Under the pieces are notes generated by a model. It was not told the DNA's origin. It was given only the letters and a program-made list of their open reading frames with translations, and did no database searches. Both the position numbers and the translations under genes were made by a program. A stretch of DNA of 64,000 bases from Frigoriglobus tundricola (lineage in GTDB: Bacteria; Planctomycetota; Planctomycetia; Gemmatales; Gemmataceae). The stretch is from positions 1,178,001 to 1,242,000 of the forward strand of contig NZ_CP053452.2 of assembly GCF_013128195.2 (NCBI RefSeq), given 5' to 3'. Position 1 is the stretch's first letter, and each line of letters begins with the position of its first letter. Positions 41,416 through 50,586 of this stretch are shown piece after piece.

Positions 41416-42657
41416 ATGAGTAGCACCTCGTTCGACGCAACGCGTGCGCGCGTGCCCGAAGACACGCCGCTGTTTCCGCCTCGGGTGCCGCCCGTGTTCG
41501 CGTCGGGGGGCCCCGTGCCCGGGCTGTCGAGCTGGCTCCTCGAACGCAAACTCGGCGGCGGCGGGTTCGGCGAAGTGTGGCTCGCGAAGCACGCGTGGGA
41601 CCCCGAGCTGAGGCCGCGGGCCGTCAAGTTCTGTACCGACCCGGCCGCCCGGCACCGGCTCGTGACACACGAAAAGAACGTCGTCCTTCGGGTCATGAAG
41701 TACGCGGGCAAGCACCCCAACATCATCCCCCTGCTCGACTGCAACCTGGAGGGTGACGCGCCCTGGCTCATGTACGAGTTCGTCGAGGGCGGCACGCTGG
41801 CCGGTGCCGTCGGGCAGTGGCGCAAGTTGCCCCCGCACAAGCGGATCGACCTCGCGGTTCCCGCCCTCCACGCCATCGCCGGCGCGCTCGGAGCGGTCCA
41901 CCGGTTCGACCCGCCGCTCGTCCACCGCGACATGAAGCCCCACAACATCCTCATGGCCGGTTCGGTCCCGCGGATCACCGACTTCGGCATCGGCGGTCTG
42001 GCCCTCCGACCGGCGGAAGGGACCGTCCCGGAGTCCGCGACCGAAGGTGCGGCACGGTTACCGGACGAACTTCGCACGGCCGGCACCCGAATTTACGCCC
42101 CGCCCGAACAGCTCTTCGGAAACGCGCCCAGCCCCCGCGACGATGTGTACGCCCTCGGGATCATCGCGTACCAGTTGTTCACCGGCGACCTGACGACCGC
42201 CCCGGGTCCGGATACCGATTACGAGCTGCGCCGGCTCCGGGTGCCCGGGGAACTGGTCACACTCGTGATGATGAGCGCCGCCATCAACCCCGACCGGCGC
42301 CCGGCGGACGCGGGTGTCTGGGCGGACGTACTCGAAGCCTTTCTTAGAAAAACGCACAGAGACACGGACCCAACAACCTCCCGCGTGCCCACTGTCACCG
42401 TGCCCGCGCTCGCCGAACCGGTATCCTCACGCTCTGAACCGCTCCCCGCACGCACCGAACCCGCGCCGGCCGAGACGGTCCCGCACCATCCGTCCCCGCC
42501 CCGGATCAAAGCTCACTGGGGAGTGTGGGACGGGTCGCAATCGGTACGGCGCAAGAACACTCAGACGTCGGCGGCGTGGGTGCTGATCGCGAGCCTGCTG
42601 ATCGTGATCGGTCTGTTTGCAACCTTCCTGGTCCTCATGTCTCGTCCGGCCGGATAG
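41416..42657 (+). CDS. Membrane-anchored Ser/Thr protein kinase
   Basis: The ATG at 41416 gives 413 residues. The kinase domain spans about 38-330: glycine loop KLGGGGFGEVWLA (46-58), catalytic Lys71 in RAVKF, HRDMKPHNIL (170-179) with the catalytic Asp172, and DFG at 189-191, then GTRIYAPPEQLFGNAPSPRD and YALGIIAYQLFTGDL. All catalytic residues are present, so it should be active. The following linker is Pro/Ser/Thr-rich. The C-terminus has one membrane helix (about 385-408, AAWVLIASLLIVIGLFATFL) with only a few residues outside. It therefore lacks an extracellular sensor domain and probably responds to partners in the membrane or cytoplasm. No target gene is adjacent. Confidence 0.9.
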   Translation: MSSTSFDATRARVPEDTPLFPPRVPPVFASGGPVPGLSSWLLERKLGGGGFGEVWLAKHAWDPELRPRAVKFCTDPAARHRLVTHEKNVVLRVMKYAGKHPNIIPLLDCNLEGDAPWLMYEFVEGGTLAGAVGQWRKLPPHKRIDLAVPALHAIAGALGAVHRFDPPLVHRDMKPHNILMAGSVPRITDFGIGGLALRPAEGTVPESATEGAARLPDELRTAGTRIYAPPEQLFGNAPSPRDDVYALGIIAYQLFTGDLTTAPGPDTDYELRRLRVPGELVTLVMMSAAINPDRRPADAGVWADVLEAFLRKTHRDTDPTTSRVPTVTVPALAEPVSSRSEPLPARTEPAPAETVPHHPSPPRIKAHWGVWDGSQSVRRKNTQTSAAWVLIASLLIVIGLFATFLVLMSRPAG

Positions 42658-42822
42658 CGTTGGGGGCCTGCTGGGGCCGAAGCCGGCGGCACGCGCGAGC
42701 TTCCCACTCCCGGACGGAACCGCAATACCGCCCGGCTCGGGGACGAGGCCGAGAAGCGGCGCGGGCGGTTTCGAACGCCGACGCGCGGCCCCTCATCTCA
42801 GAACGCCGCCCGCGTTTGGCGC

Positions 42823-43026
42823 TCAATCGGGAAACACCCAGCCGACCACCACGAGCGAGGCAACCAGTGCCAGCACGATCAGAAGGAGCACCCACTACGG
42901 CGGCGGCCCTGTGGCGCCGTACCGGGAGGGCCCCTCTTCCTTGGGCGAGTCGTCGATCGGGACGGGGTTGGAGAGGCCGAACACCACCACGATCGCGCCG
43001 ATGATGCCGATGGCCACGAACTTCAT
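42823..43026 (-). pseudogene. Small membrane protein split by an in-frame TAG
   Basis: From the ATG at 43026 the frame encodes MKFVAIGIIGAIVVVFGLSN, a membrane segment. A polar linker ending GATGPPP follows, then TAG (42895-42897). The same frame continues WVLLLIVLALVASLVVVGWV and FPD to a TGA at 42823. The continuation is a perfect membrane helix, so the intact protein was probably 67 residues with two helices. As it stands a 43-residue product with one helix would result. The only defect is one codon, as in the toxin at 24407. Confidence 0.5.
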
Positions 43027-43255
43027 GCACACGGGGACACATGCGAGTAGCGGAGTCACCGGAGCTCAGTTACGGGGGCGGACTTGATACTCGCAGCGAC
43101 GGGCGGAACAGGCTGGCGGTGAAATGAACCTGCCGCGCTTTCCCGGTACGGTCCGGCCGGGGCGGTGACGCCTCAATTTCATTCGGCGCGTGCATTCGCC
43201 GGATGGTGAGTTTGTATTCTTAGGGGGAGCCGCCACCGTTCTCCGAGACCGCCCG

Positions 43256-43777
43256 ATGCCCACTGTTCCCTGTCCCGGCTGCGCACAACCCGTTGCCATC
43301 CCCGATCCGCCCACCGCCTCGGCCTATTCTTGTCCGCATTGCCGCACCCGCGTCCCGTCTGCACCGACCCCGCCCAAACCCAAGCCCAAGCCGAAACCGG
43401 CCGCGTTCGAGTTCGATACCGACGATGAAGTGGACGAGCCGGATGTCCCGCGCTCGCACCGGAGGCGTCGTCCGCAGGGCAACCTCATCGGCGACTTCCT
43501 GACCTTCCGCTTGATGGTGACGCCGGTCGTTATTCAAATCGTGTTCTGGATCGGCGTCCTCGCCTGTCTCGGGTTCGGTATCAGCTTGATCGCGGCGGGA
43601 CTTAACACGAACGACGAACTGCGGAAAAAGATATCCGTCTATGTGATCGCCTTCGGCGTCCTCGTCATGATTGCGGGACCGGTGGTCGTTCGAATCTACT
43701 GTGAGCTTCTGATCATCTTCTTCAAGATCCACGACGAACTGAAAGTTGCGAACGACCGCCAACGATACCGCTCATAA
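43256..43777 (+). CDS. Zinc-ribbon DUF4282 membrane protein
   Basis: The ATG at 43256 gives 173 residues. The first 30 contain CPGC and CPHC, a four-cysteine zinc ribbon. A Pro/Lys run (PPKPKPKPKPAAFEF) and acidic linker lead to the DUF4282 region: FLTFRLMVTPVVIQIVFWIG then a second helix (VIAFGVLVMIAGPVVVRIYC), ending ELLIIFFKIHDELKVANDRQ. Two membrane helices are expected, with the ribbon cytoplasmic. The role of DUF4282 is unknown. An N-terminal zinc ribbon joined to a membrane domain is a recurring planctomycete design, also seen in the protein at 4621-8276. Confidence 0.8.
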   Translation: MPTVPCPGCAQPVAIPDPPTASAYSCPHCRTRVPSAPTPPKPKPKPKPAAFEFDTDDEVDEPDVPRSHRRRRPQGNLIGDFLTFRLMVTPVVIQIVFWIGVLACLGFGISLIAAGLNTNDELRKKISVYVIAFGVLVMIAGPVVVRIYCELLIIFFKIHDELKVANDRQRYRS

Positions 43778-43918
43778 CTTGGCGGTGCCGGGCCGATTCG
43801 TCCCCGAGCGGAACTGGGCTGTGGTCCCGGTGGAACTCGACCCGCTCTAGGGCGAACGTCGCGGGTGGCTGCCCCGGAGGGGCTTGGAAAACGTGTCCGC
43901 GCAAAGGATAAAGCTTAA

Positions 43919-44260
43919 TCAAGCCGGGTCCGCCTGCATCGCTGCCAGTTCGTTGCCGCTCGGGTCGCGGAAGTGAAAGCGCCGGCCGCCGGGGAAACTG
44001 AATATGGCTTTGGTGACCGGCGCACCGGCCGCGGTGACGGCGGCGAGCGTCGCCTCCAGATCGTTCACATCGATCACCGGCAGGGGGGCCAGGGTCACCT
44101 CCGCCTGGTCCGCCTGCAAACCGATGTCCACGTCCCCGGTCAGGGTACACGCGTAGGTGGGTCCGAAACCCGTCATCTTCATGCCAAAAACCTGCTCAAA
44201 AAACACCTGACTCGAGGCAAGGTCGCGTGTGGGGAGTTCGATGAAATTGGGTCGCGCCAC
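43919..44260 (-). CDS. VOC (glyoxalase-type) family protein
   Basis: The GTG at 44260 starts a 113-residue protein with the VOC pattern: FIELPTRDLASSQVFFEQVF at the N-terminus, MTGFGPTYACTLTG in the middle, and GGRRFHFRDPSGNELAAMQ at the C-terminus. Members use paired beta-alpha-beta-beta-beta units to bind metal or small ligands. Here the substrate cannot be deduced; small stand-alone VOC proteins include antibiotic-resistance and lyase enzymes. It is cytoplasmic. The convergent neighbour is the DUF4282 gene. Confidence 0.8.
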   Translation of the reverse strand: MARPNFIELPTRDLASSQVFFEQVFGMKMTGFGPTYACTLTGDVDIGLQADQAEVTLAPLPVIDVNDLEATLAAVTAAGAPVTKAIFSFPGGRRFHFRDPSGNELAAMQADPA

Positions 44261-44538
44261 GACGGGCTCCGGTGATGGGGGGCCGAACAGAGGATCTCAC
44301 CACTGGCATGATGCTATCGATTTGTTTCACACACGCCCCGTTAGCGGTGTCCCTTTTATTCGGGAGGGCGAGGCCGAGCCAACGGGTCCGCCAACTGGCC
44401 GCACCTGTCCATCAGACCAGAGCCAACAGCCCCCGTCTGGCAACACAGCCACTCACCCGCGCGGACTCACCTCAACTACCTCTATCGGTGCCGCCGGGTA
44501 CGGCCGAGACCACCGAAGGTTGATCTCTCGAAGATCGT

Positions 44539-44898
44539 TTACTGGGGCGGGCGGACGTTTCGCTTCCGGATCACGCGGTGGGCGTATGTTCCTCGGACCC
44601 GGCGCCGAGGTTTCCGCCCGAACGCGTCCGGTCCCGGAAGGGTCAATCTTCCGGTCGCCAGAAGACAGTCAATGTTGGCAGCGAAGAGGAAGTAGACGGT
44701 GATCAGTTTTTGCCAGACTCCGTAGCTGCGGGCCATCGTCGCGAGGAGCAAGAGGGGCGGCACGGCCAGGTGTACGAGCAGCCCGGGACTCGAGACCCAA
44801 TAAAGGTATGAGCCCGTCTGCCATTCGGAAGGCCTTGCACTGATTCGAGCGATTTTGTACTCAAGGCGTTCGGACCAATCTCGTTCTTCTCGATACAA
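44539..44898 (-). CDS. Possible small membrane protein
   Basis: A TTG at 44898 could start 119 residues containing two hydrophobic stretches (GLLVHLAVPPLLLLATMA and LITVYFLFAANIDCLLATG) and a basic tail. No family is recognised and the ribosome-binding site is weak. The start lies only 8 bp from the divergent frame at 44907, so at most one of the two may be real with this start. Confidence 0.3.
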   Translation of the reverse strand: MYREERDWSERLEYKIARISARPSEWQTGSYLYWVSSPGLLVHLAVPPLLLLATMARSYGVWQKLITVYFLFAANIDCLLATGRLTLPGPDAFGRKPRRRVRGTYAHRVIRKRNVRPPQ

Positions 44899-44906
44899 GG
44901 CCAGCG

Positions 44907-45164
44907 GTGGAAGATCAGGACGTCGAACAGTTCCTGCACTCCCTCACGCGCGCGGTGCCGCTCCGGTTCGTGCGGCGCGAGGGCGGCCAGGTGTTGCTGT
45001 TGGGGGCGAAAGAGGTGCCACTCAACCTTCTGGTCGAACTCGCTCAGAAGTGGCTCGACTCCGCGCCGAACGGGGTCCGTCAGGCGGATGCGGCTCGCAC
45101 ACTGGCCCGAGCCGCCTACAAGCGGGTGTGGCAAACGCCCGAGCAGCACTGGCCTCCTTCATGA
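44907..45164 (+). CDS. Small hypothetical protein
   Basis: A GTG at 44907 encodes 85 residues: EDQDVEQFLHSLTRAVPLRF, then GGQVLLLGAKEVPLNLLVEL and ADAARTLARAAYKRVWQTPE. Composition is protein-like, amphipathic and without signal peptide. No family is recognised. The start codon is GTG with no strong Shine-Dalgarno sequence, so the true start may be different. Confidence 0.5.
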   Translation: MEDQDVEQFLHSLTRAVPLRFVRREGGQVLLLGAKEVPLNLLVELAQKWLDSAPNGVRQADAARTLARAAYKRVWQTPEQHWPPS

Positions 45165-45430
45165 AGTGAGTGGGCCGGCACGGGCCGAAATCGGGCCTGT
45201 GGGTCGATCTACCGAGGCGTTTGTCACGCAGAGATTTCCCCGCCGCTGGATTTCGGAGGGAGGAGGAGAGCCGACTCAGGTAAACCCCGCCTGCCGAACG
45301 CATAAGGGCGCGCCATTATCTGGTGCGGCGGCCGATATGGCCGCAAGCCCTTCAGCAGCGAAAACGGCTTGAGAGCCTGGAAAAGAAGTGATTTGCAAAG
45401 AATTCAAAGAGGCGAACTAATCAATAAAAG

Positions 45431-45502
45431 AGCCACCTGTGAGATTCGAACTCACGACCCCCGCTTTACGAAAGCGGTGCACTACCACTGTGCTAAGGTG
45501 GC
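45431..45502 (-). tRNA. tRNA-Thr (anticodon CGU)
   Basis: Read on the minus strand, 72 bases fold into a cloverleaf. The acceptor arms GCCACCT and AGGTGGC pair, and the D-arm is AGCACAGTGGTAGTGC. The anticodon arm CCGCT-TTCGTAA-AGCGG gives CGU, and the T-arm has GTTCGAATC. The CCA end is not encoded. CGU reads ACG threonine codons, which are common in this GC-rich genome. Confidence 0.95.
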
Positions 45503-45854
45503 CTAAAGTCAGAATTTCAGCCCCGCGTCACTTCATCGCGTTCGACGATCTGTATTTTACTACCAGTACACCAGTTGGGGAGTCAATTTTGCTCTCGGCG
45601 GGTCGCCACTGCTCACCGCGATACTACCTACTCCCGTTTCCGAGTAAAGTGACGCCAGTTTCAGCTTAGTGGTTCGCGCGCGTCTCGAAAAGCCCCCGGT
45701 CGGCCAAAGAAGCCCGACCCCGAACACTGTACACATCGTCCGACGGTGAAGCGCCCACGCTTCCTCGAAGCGCGAGCCCTCGCCGGGCCGCCGGTAGGCA
45801 TTCGCCTTCGAGGATGTCGCAGCTCCGGAAGCAGTTGATCGAGACGCCTTTGTG
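45503..45854. other. Intergenic region, nothing identified
   Basis: This 352-bp gap lies between the tRNA and the end of the nucleotide-sugar dehydrogenase gene. Open frames here lack protein-like composition. I see no repeat of note; the tRNA promoter should lie just past 45502. Confidence 0.4.
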
Positions 45855-47183
45855 TCACGCCCGCACAATCTTCTCCCGCCCGACGGTAACGGCCTTCGTT
45901 GCGTTGCGGGTGTCGATGACCAATCGGCTGTGCTTCACGATGAAGGCGTAGTCGTAGGCGGTGTGGTCGGTGGCGATTAGCACGCAGTCCTGGGCCGCGA
46001 GGTACTCGGGCGTCAGCGGCTGACTCTGCATCGGCTCCAGGTGCGGCCAGTGCCGCATCCGCGGCAGCGACGGGATGTGCGGGTCGTTGTAGCTGACCGT
46101 CGCCCCCTTCTTCAGCAGGTGGTCCATCAGCTCGAAACTCGGCGACTCACGCGGGTCGTCCACGTCCTTCTTGTACGCCATGCCCAGAACCGCGACCCGG
46201 CTCCCGCGGACCGCTTTACCGGCGTCGTTGAGCGCGTCGCCCACCTTCGTGATGACGTACATCGGCATCGCGGTGTTCACCTCGCCCGCCAGTTCGATGA
46301 ACCGCGTCGTCATGCCGTAGTGCTTCGCGATCCACGACAGGTAAAACGGGTCGAGCGGGATGCAGTGCCCGCCGAGCCCCGGACCGGGGTAGAACGCCTG
46401 GAACCCGAACGGCTTGGTCTTCGCGGCGTCGATCACCTCCCACACGTCGATGCCCATCCGGTCGTAGAGCACCTTCATCTCGTTCACCAGCGCGATGTTG
46501 ATCGCCCGGTACGTGTTCTCCAGGATCTTGCACGCTTCAGCGACTTCCGGCGTCGAGACGCGGACCACTTTGGGCACGATCGCCGAGTACAGGGCGCAGG
46601 CGACGTCGCCGCTGCCGGCGTCGAGGCCGCCCACCACCTTCGGGATGTGGCTGACGGAGTGCGTCGGGTTGCCGGGGTCCTCCCGCTCCGGGCTGAACGC
46701 CACGAAGAAGTCCGTCCCGGCGCTGAGGCCCGTGCGTTCCAGAACGGGCAGCATGACGCCGCGCGTGGTGCTGGGGTACGTGGTGCTCTCCAGAATGACG
46801 AGTTGGCCCCGCCGCAGGCGCCCGGCGATCGCGTTCGCCGAGTTGACGACATAGGTGAGGTCCGGCTCGCGGGCCTCGGTGAGCGGCGTGGGCACGCAGA
46901 TGAGGATCGCGTCCGGCTCGTTCAGCCGCGCGAAACGATCGGTCGCCTCGAACCCGGCCGCCCGCATCCCGGCGACGGTCTCGTCCGGGATCTGCTTGAT
47001 GAACGACTTACCGGCGTTCAGCTTCTCGACCTTGGCCGTGTCGATATCGAAGCCCAGAACGCGGAACCCGGCGGTCGCGAAGGCCCGTGCCAGCGGCAGG
47101 CCGACGTACCCGAGGCCGATGATCCCGACCGTGGCCGTTTTGTTCTGGACGCGCGCGAGTAGAGCGGCGAGTGTAGCCGACAT
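45855..47183 (-). CDS. UDP-N-acetylglucosamine/mannosamine-type nucleotide-sugar 6-dehydrogenase
   Basis: The ATG at 47183 encodes 442 residues, a usual length for this family. The NAD-binding start is TVGIIGLGYVGLPLARAFA (GxGxxG at 23-28). VILESTTYPSTTRGVMLPVL and EREDPGNPTHSVSHIPKVVG follow. GPGLGGHCIPLDPFYLSWIA contains the catalytic Cys, and VLGMAYKKDVDDPRESPSFE is the C-terminal NAD/UDP domain. The enzyme oxidises C6 of a UDP-sugar to a carboxylate, for polysaccharide or cell-surface glycan synthesis. The KPFGFQAFYPGPGLGGHC form resembles the WbpA/UDP-GlcNAc branch rather than UDP-glucose dehydrogenase; substrate assignment is inference. No other sugar genes are beside it. Confidence 0.9.
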   Translation of the reverse strand: MSATLAALLARVQNKTATVGIIGLGYVGLPLARAFATAGFRVLGFDIDTAKVEKLNAGKSFIKQIPDETVAGMRAAGFEATDRFARLNEPDAILICVPTPLTEAREPDLTYVVNSANAIAGRLRRGQLVILESTTYPSTTRGVMLPVLERTGLSAGTDFFVAFSPEREDPGNPTHSVSHIPKVVGGLDAGSGDVACALYSAIVPKVVRVSTPEVAEACKILENTYRAINIALVNEMKVLYDRMGIDVWEVIDAAKTKPFGFQAFYPGPGLGGHCIPLDPFYLSWIAKHYGMTTRFIELAGEVNTAMPMYVITKVGDALNDAGKAVRGSRVAVLGMAYKKDVDDPRESPSFELMDHLLKKGATVSYNDPHIPSLPRMRHWPHLEPMQSQPLTPEYLAAQDCVLIATDHTAYDYAFIVKHSRLVIDTRNATKAVTVGREKIVRA

Positions 47184-47378
47184 GCGTTCCCCATCCGTCC
47201 GTGAACCGGGCGTGAATACTTCCCCCGGCTAAATGGTCGCGAAACGGGGTGGGGGGTGTCAAGCCGAAGTGTGATCGGATTGCCAAACCCGTCGGGTCGG
47301 GGTGAATCCGGCCCGACGGCGGTCGCGAACTGTCTGGGCTGATCGCTGTTCTATTCCCCCCCGACCCACGAGGTCCCG

Positions 47379-48626
47379 ATGAACCCGGCTCGCACACTTG
47401 TCGTCGCCCTGCTCCTCGGCTCGAGCGCAGCGGCCGCGGAGCCGGCCGTATGGCCGCAGTGGCGCGGCCCGACCCGCGACGGCGCCGTGACCGGTTCCGC
47501 GTGGCCGGAGACGCTGGAAGGCGACGCGCTGAAACCGATCTGGCGGATCGAAAAGCTCGGGCCGAGCTACTCCGGGCCGATCGTCACCCGGGACCGCGTG
47601 TTCACCACTCAGACCGTGGACAAGAAGACCGAGGTGGTCTCCGCGCACGACCGGAAGACCGGAAAAGAGTTGTGGAAAACCAGTTGGGACGGCTCGATCA
47701 CCGTTCCGTTCTTCGCGGCCAAGAACGGGAGCTGGATCCGCTCGACCCCCGCGTTCGACGGGAAGGTCCTGTTCGTTGCGGGCATCAAGGATCTGCTCGT
47801 CGCCCTCGACGGCGATACCGGGAAGGAGCTTTGGCGGCTCGACTTCGTTCAGGAGTTCGGCACGCCGCCGCCGGACTTCGGGTTCGTCTGCTCGCCCCTG
47901 GTCGATGACACCGGCGTCTACGTTCAAGCCGGCGGCTCGTTTGTGAAGGTGGACAAGAAGACCGGAAAGGTGCTCTGGCGGGCGCTCAAGGACGGCGGCG
48001 GGACGATGGGGTCGGCGTTCTCTTCGCCGGTGTTAGCCCGGATCGCCGGGACCGATCAGGTCGTGGTGCAGACGCGGACGAAGCTCGCCGGCGTGGACCG
48101 CGGCACCGGCAAAGAACTATGGACCAAGGAGATCCCGTCGTTCCGCGGGATGAACATCCTCACGCCCGTGCCCGTCGGCGACGACGGCATTTTTACCAGC
48201 ACGTATGGGGGCAACACGCGGCTGCTGAGGGTGACGAGCGAGGGGGGCAAGTACGACACGCGGGACGCCTGGGGGCTGAAGTACGAGGGCAACATGACCA
48301 CGCCGGTCGTGGTCGCCGACCACGCCTACGTACTGGGAAAGGATAAGCGGCTCGTGTGTGTGAACCTGAAGACGGGGAAAGAAGCATGGGGGACCGACGA
48401 GCGGTTCGGGGACTACTGGAGCATGGTCGCGAACGGGGACAAGATCCTCGCGCTCGACAGCCGCGGGCTGCTGTACCTGCTGAAAGCCGACGCGAAGGAA
48501 TTCGACCTGATCGGGAAGCGTAAGGTGTCCGATTCCGAGACGTGGGCGCACCTCGCGGTGTGCGGCGACGAGATCTTTATCCGTGACTTGAACGGGCTGA
48601 CGGCCTGGCGCTGGTCCGGGAAGTGA
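47379..48626 (+). CDS. Secreted PQQ-like beta-propeller protein
   Basis: The ATG at 47379 gives 415 residues with a signal peptide (LVVALLLGSSAAAAEP). The body is built of PQQ-enzyme-type repeats: WPQWRGPTRDGAVTGS, VSAHDRKTGKELWKTSWDG, LVALDGDTGKELWRLDF, VKVDKKTGKVLWRAL, LAGVDRGTGKELWTKEI and VCVNLKTGKEAWGTD. These give an eight- or near-eight-blade propeller. PQQ-binding and calcium ligands of true dehydrogenases are not evident, so it is more likely a scaffold or binding protein. It is divergent from the dehydrogenase gene over a 195-bp gap. Confidence 0.8.
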   Translation: MNPARTLVVALLLGSSAAAAEPAVWPQWRGPTRDGAVTGSAWPETLEGDALKPIWRIEKLGPSYSGPIVTRDRVFTTQTVDKKTEVVSAHDRKTGKELWKTSWDGSITVPFFAAKNGSWIRSTPAFDGKVLFVAGIKDLLVALDGDTGKELWRLDFVQEFGTPPPDFGFVCSPLVDDTGVYVQAGGSFVKVDKKTGKVLWRALKDGGGTMGSAFSSPVLARIAGTDQVVVQTRTKLAGVDRGTGKELWTKEIPSFRGMNILTPVPVGDDGIFTSTYGGNTRLLRVTSEGGKYDTRDAWGLKYEGNMTTPVVVADHAYVLGKDKRLVCVNLKTGKEAWGTDERFGDYWSMVANGDKILALDSRGLLYLLKADAKEFDLIGKRKVSDSETWAHLAVCGDEIFIRDLNGLTAWRWSGK

Positions 48627-48954
48627 TCTGATCAGGGGTTGTCATCGCGCCCGGCGCGACGCTCGGGTCCGAAGAAAGGCAACCCACCCCCAACCCCTCC
48701 TTGAAGGGAGGGGAGCAAGACCTTCGAACGTGCGAAGTGTTCGGAGAGTCGGAGGAAGATTATCCCGCGTTCACCCCCTCGCTTCAGGGAGGGGGGCCGG
48801 GGGGGGCTTCTGGGTTCGTGCCTCGGATGACCCGGATTCTCCAGAATTCGCTAACCGGACGGTTGCTCGCCCCGCAGCCGGGCTGGTACACTACCCACTC
48901 CTGCCCACCATCGACCTCCGGCCCGTTTCGGCCCTCCCGCCGAGGTTCGCTTCC
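48627..48954. other. Intergenic region with C/G-run palindromes
   Basis: The 328-bp gap holds a repeat pair at about 48681-48825: one unit with CCCCTCCTTGAAGGGAGGGG and an inverted G-run unit ending CTTCTGGGTT. The remaining sequence shows no gene. Confidence 0.5.
48681..48825. repeat. G/C-run inverted repeat
   Basis: AACCCACCCCCAACCCCTCC (48681-48700) pairs partly with the G-rich segment ending TGGGTT near 48825. The first unit also contains a self-complementary CCCCTCC/GGGAGGGG hairpin. Confidence 0.5.
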
Positions 48955-50436
48955 ATGCGGATTCGCTTTGCACTCGTTTGTCTGATCGTCCCCGCACTGT
49001 CGGTCGCCCGCGCCGAAGAACCGGCGAAGGTCAGTTACTACAAGGACCTCCGGCCGGTCTTCCAGCAGAACTGCAACGGCTGCCATCAGCCGGCCAAACC
49101 GCTCGGCGGCTACGTGACGACCGGCCACGCCGACCTGCTGAAAGCGGGCGAGCGCGGGAAGACCGGTGTCGTCGCGGGCAAGCCGTCCGAAAGCTACCTC
49201 ATCGAGCAGATCAAGGTTCACAAAAACGGCAAAGCCGAGATGCCGAAGAACCGCGACCCGCTCAGCACCGCACAGATCAAACTGGTGACGGACTGGATCG
49301 CCCAGGGCGCGGCCGACGACACGCCGGCCAGCGCGAAGGCCGTCGCGGTGGACGCCGCGCACCCGCCAAAGTATCTCGCGCCGCCGGTCGTGACCGCGCT
49401 CAGCTACAGCCCGGACGGGAAGCGCCTCGCCGTGACCGGCTACCACGAGATCCTCCTCTACGACACCGAGACCTACGAACTCAAAGCGCGGCTGATCGGC
49501 ATCTCGGAGCGGGTCCAGTCGCTCGCGTACTCGCCGGACGGGAAGAAGATCGCGGCCGTGGGGGGCGCGCCCGGCCGCTTCGGCGAGGTACAGGTCTGGA
49601 CCGCGGAAACCGAAAAGCTCCTCGTCTCCGCGCCGGTCACGTTCGACACCCTCTACGGCGTGAGCTGGTCCCCCGATGGCAAGCACATTGCGTTCGGCTG
49701 TGCCGACAACACGGTGCGCGCGGTGGACGCCCTCACCGGCCGGCAGTTCCTCCAAATGGGCACGCACTCGGACTGGGTACTCGGCACCGTCTTCTCGCAG
49801 GACGGCCAGCACCTCGTCTCCGTGGGCCGCGACATGAGCATGAAGCTCACCGAGGTCGGCACCCAGCGGTTCGTGGACAACGTAACGAGCATCACCCCCG
49901 GCGCCCTGAAGGGCGGGCTGATCGCGGTCGACCGCCGACCGATGTTTCTCGTGACGAGTACGCTCCGGTTCTTCGGGGGCCAGATCACCTCCCGGAGCAT
50001 GCGGATGCAGAAGGTGCCGGCCGACGCGCCGGGGGCGAAGCCGAACCTCTACGACGAGTTGGTCGTCGCCGGCTCCGACGGCGTACCGCGGCTCTACAAG
50101 ATGCACCGCGAAGTGAAGCGCGAGATCGGCGACGACTCGAACAAGATCCGCGAGTACGAGAAGATGCCGGGGCGCATTTCGGCCGTCGCGTTCAACGCGG
50201 ACGGCACCAAGTTCGCCGCGGTCAGCAGCCTCGACGGCAAGGGCGAGGTGCGGGTCTACGACACCAGCACCGGCGCCAAAGTGGTGTGCGAGGGCGTGAC
50301 CGGACCGGCCTATGCGGTCGCGTGGCAGCCCGGAGGAAAGCAGATCGCCTCCGCCGGCTTCGACGGCGCGGTGTGGCTCCACGACCCGGCCACCGGCAAA
50401 CTCGTGCGCCGCTTCACCGTGCTGCCGAAGGAATGA
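48955..50436 (+). CDS. Secreted c-type heme/WD40 protein, second copy
   Basis: The ATG at 48955 gives 493 residues; the upstream open frame is repeat sequence. A signal peptide (FALVCLIVPALSVARA) precedes a planctomycete cytochrome c domain with CNGCHQPAKPLGG near residue 39. Residues 140-490 are WD40 repeats: VTALSYSPDGKRLAVTGYHE, QSLAYSPDGKKIAAVGGAP, GVSWSPDGKHIAFGCADNTV and QIASAGFDGAVWLHD. It lacks the alanine-rich tail of the paralogue at 27445. It lies 150 bp upstream of the third DUF1549/1553 gene in the same direction, whereas at 24713-29586 the same pair occurs in the opposite order. Confidence 0.8.
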   Translation: MRIRFALVCLIVPALSVARAEEPAKVSYYKDLRPVFQQNCNGCHQPAKPLGGYVTTGHADLLKAGERGKTGVVAGKPSESYLIEQIKVHKNGKAEMPKNRDPLSTAQIKLVTDWIAQGAADDTPASAKAVAVDAAHPPKYLAPPVVTALSYSPDGKRLAVTGYHEILLYDTETYELKARLIGISERVQSLAYSPDGKKIAAVGGAPGRFGEVQVWTAETEKLLVSAPVTFDTLYGVSWSPDGKHIAFGCADNTVRAVDALTGRQFLQMGTHSDWVLGTVFSQDGQHLVSVGRDMSMKLTEVGTQRFVDNVTSITPGALKGGLIAVDRRPMFLVTSTLRFFGGQITSRSMRMQKVPADAPGAKPNLYDELVVAGSDGVPRLYKMHREVKREIGDDSNKIREYEKMPGRISAVAFNADGTKFAAVSSLDGKGEVRVYDTSTGAKVVCEGVTGPAYAVAWQPGGKQIASAGFDGAVWLHDPATGKLVRRFTVLPKE

Positions 50437-50445
50437 CGGTACGTG

Positions 50446-50550
50446 AGCCCGGGCGCTGCCCTGGGCTGAGCAATCTCAGCCCTTCGGGCTGAACCAACCG
50501 GCACCCTAAAGGGGTGCGATTCCTCAGCCCAGCGCAACGCCTTGGGGCTG
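50446..50550. repeat. Structured dispersed repeat with nested hairpins
   Basis: Outer arms CTGGGCTGAG and CTCAGCCCAG are complementary; inside are AGCCC-TTC-GGGCT and GCACCC-TAAA-GGGGTGC hairpins. The element lies between the heme-WD40 gene and the DUF1549/1553 gene. Confidence 0.6.
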
Positions 50551-50586
50551 AATTGAGTCGCGAAATACAACTGCGAGACCTCACAT

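Noticed and set aside
45560-45868. Possible 102-residue minus-strand ORF
   Set aside because: Overlaps the end of the dehydrogenase gene and has no protein-like pattern.
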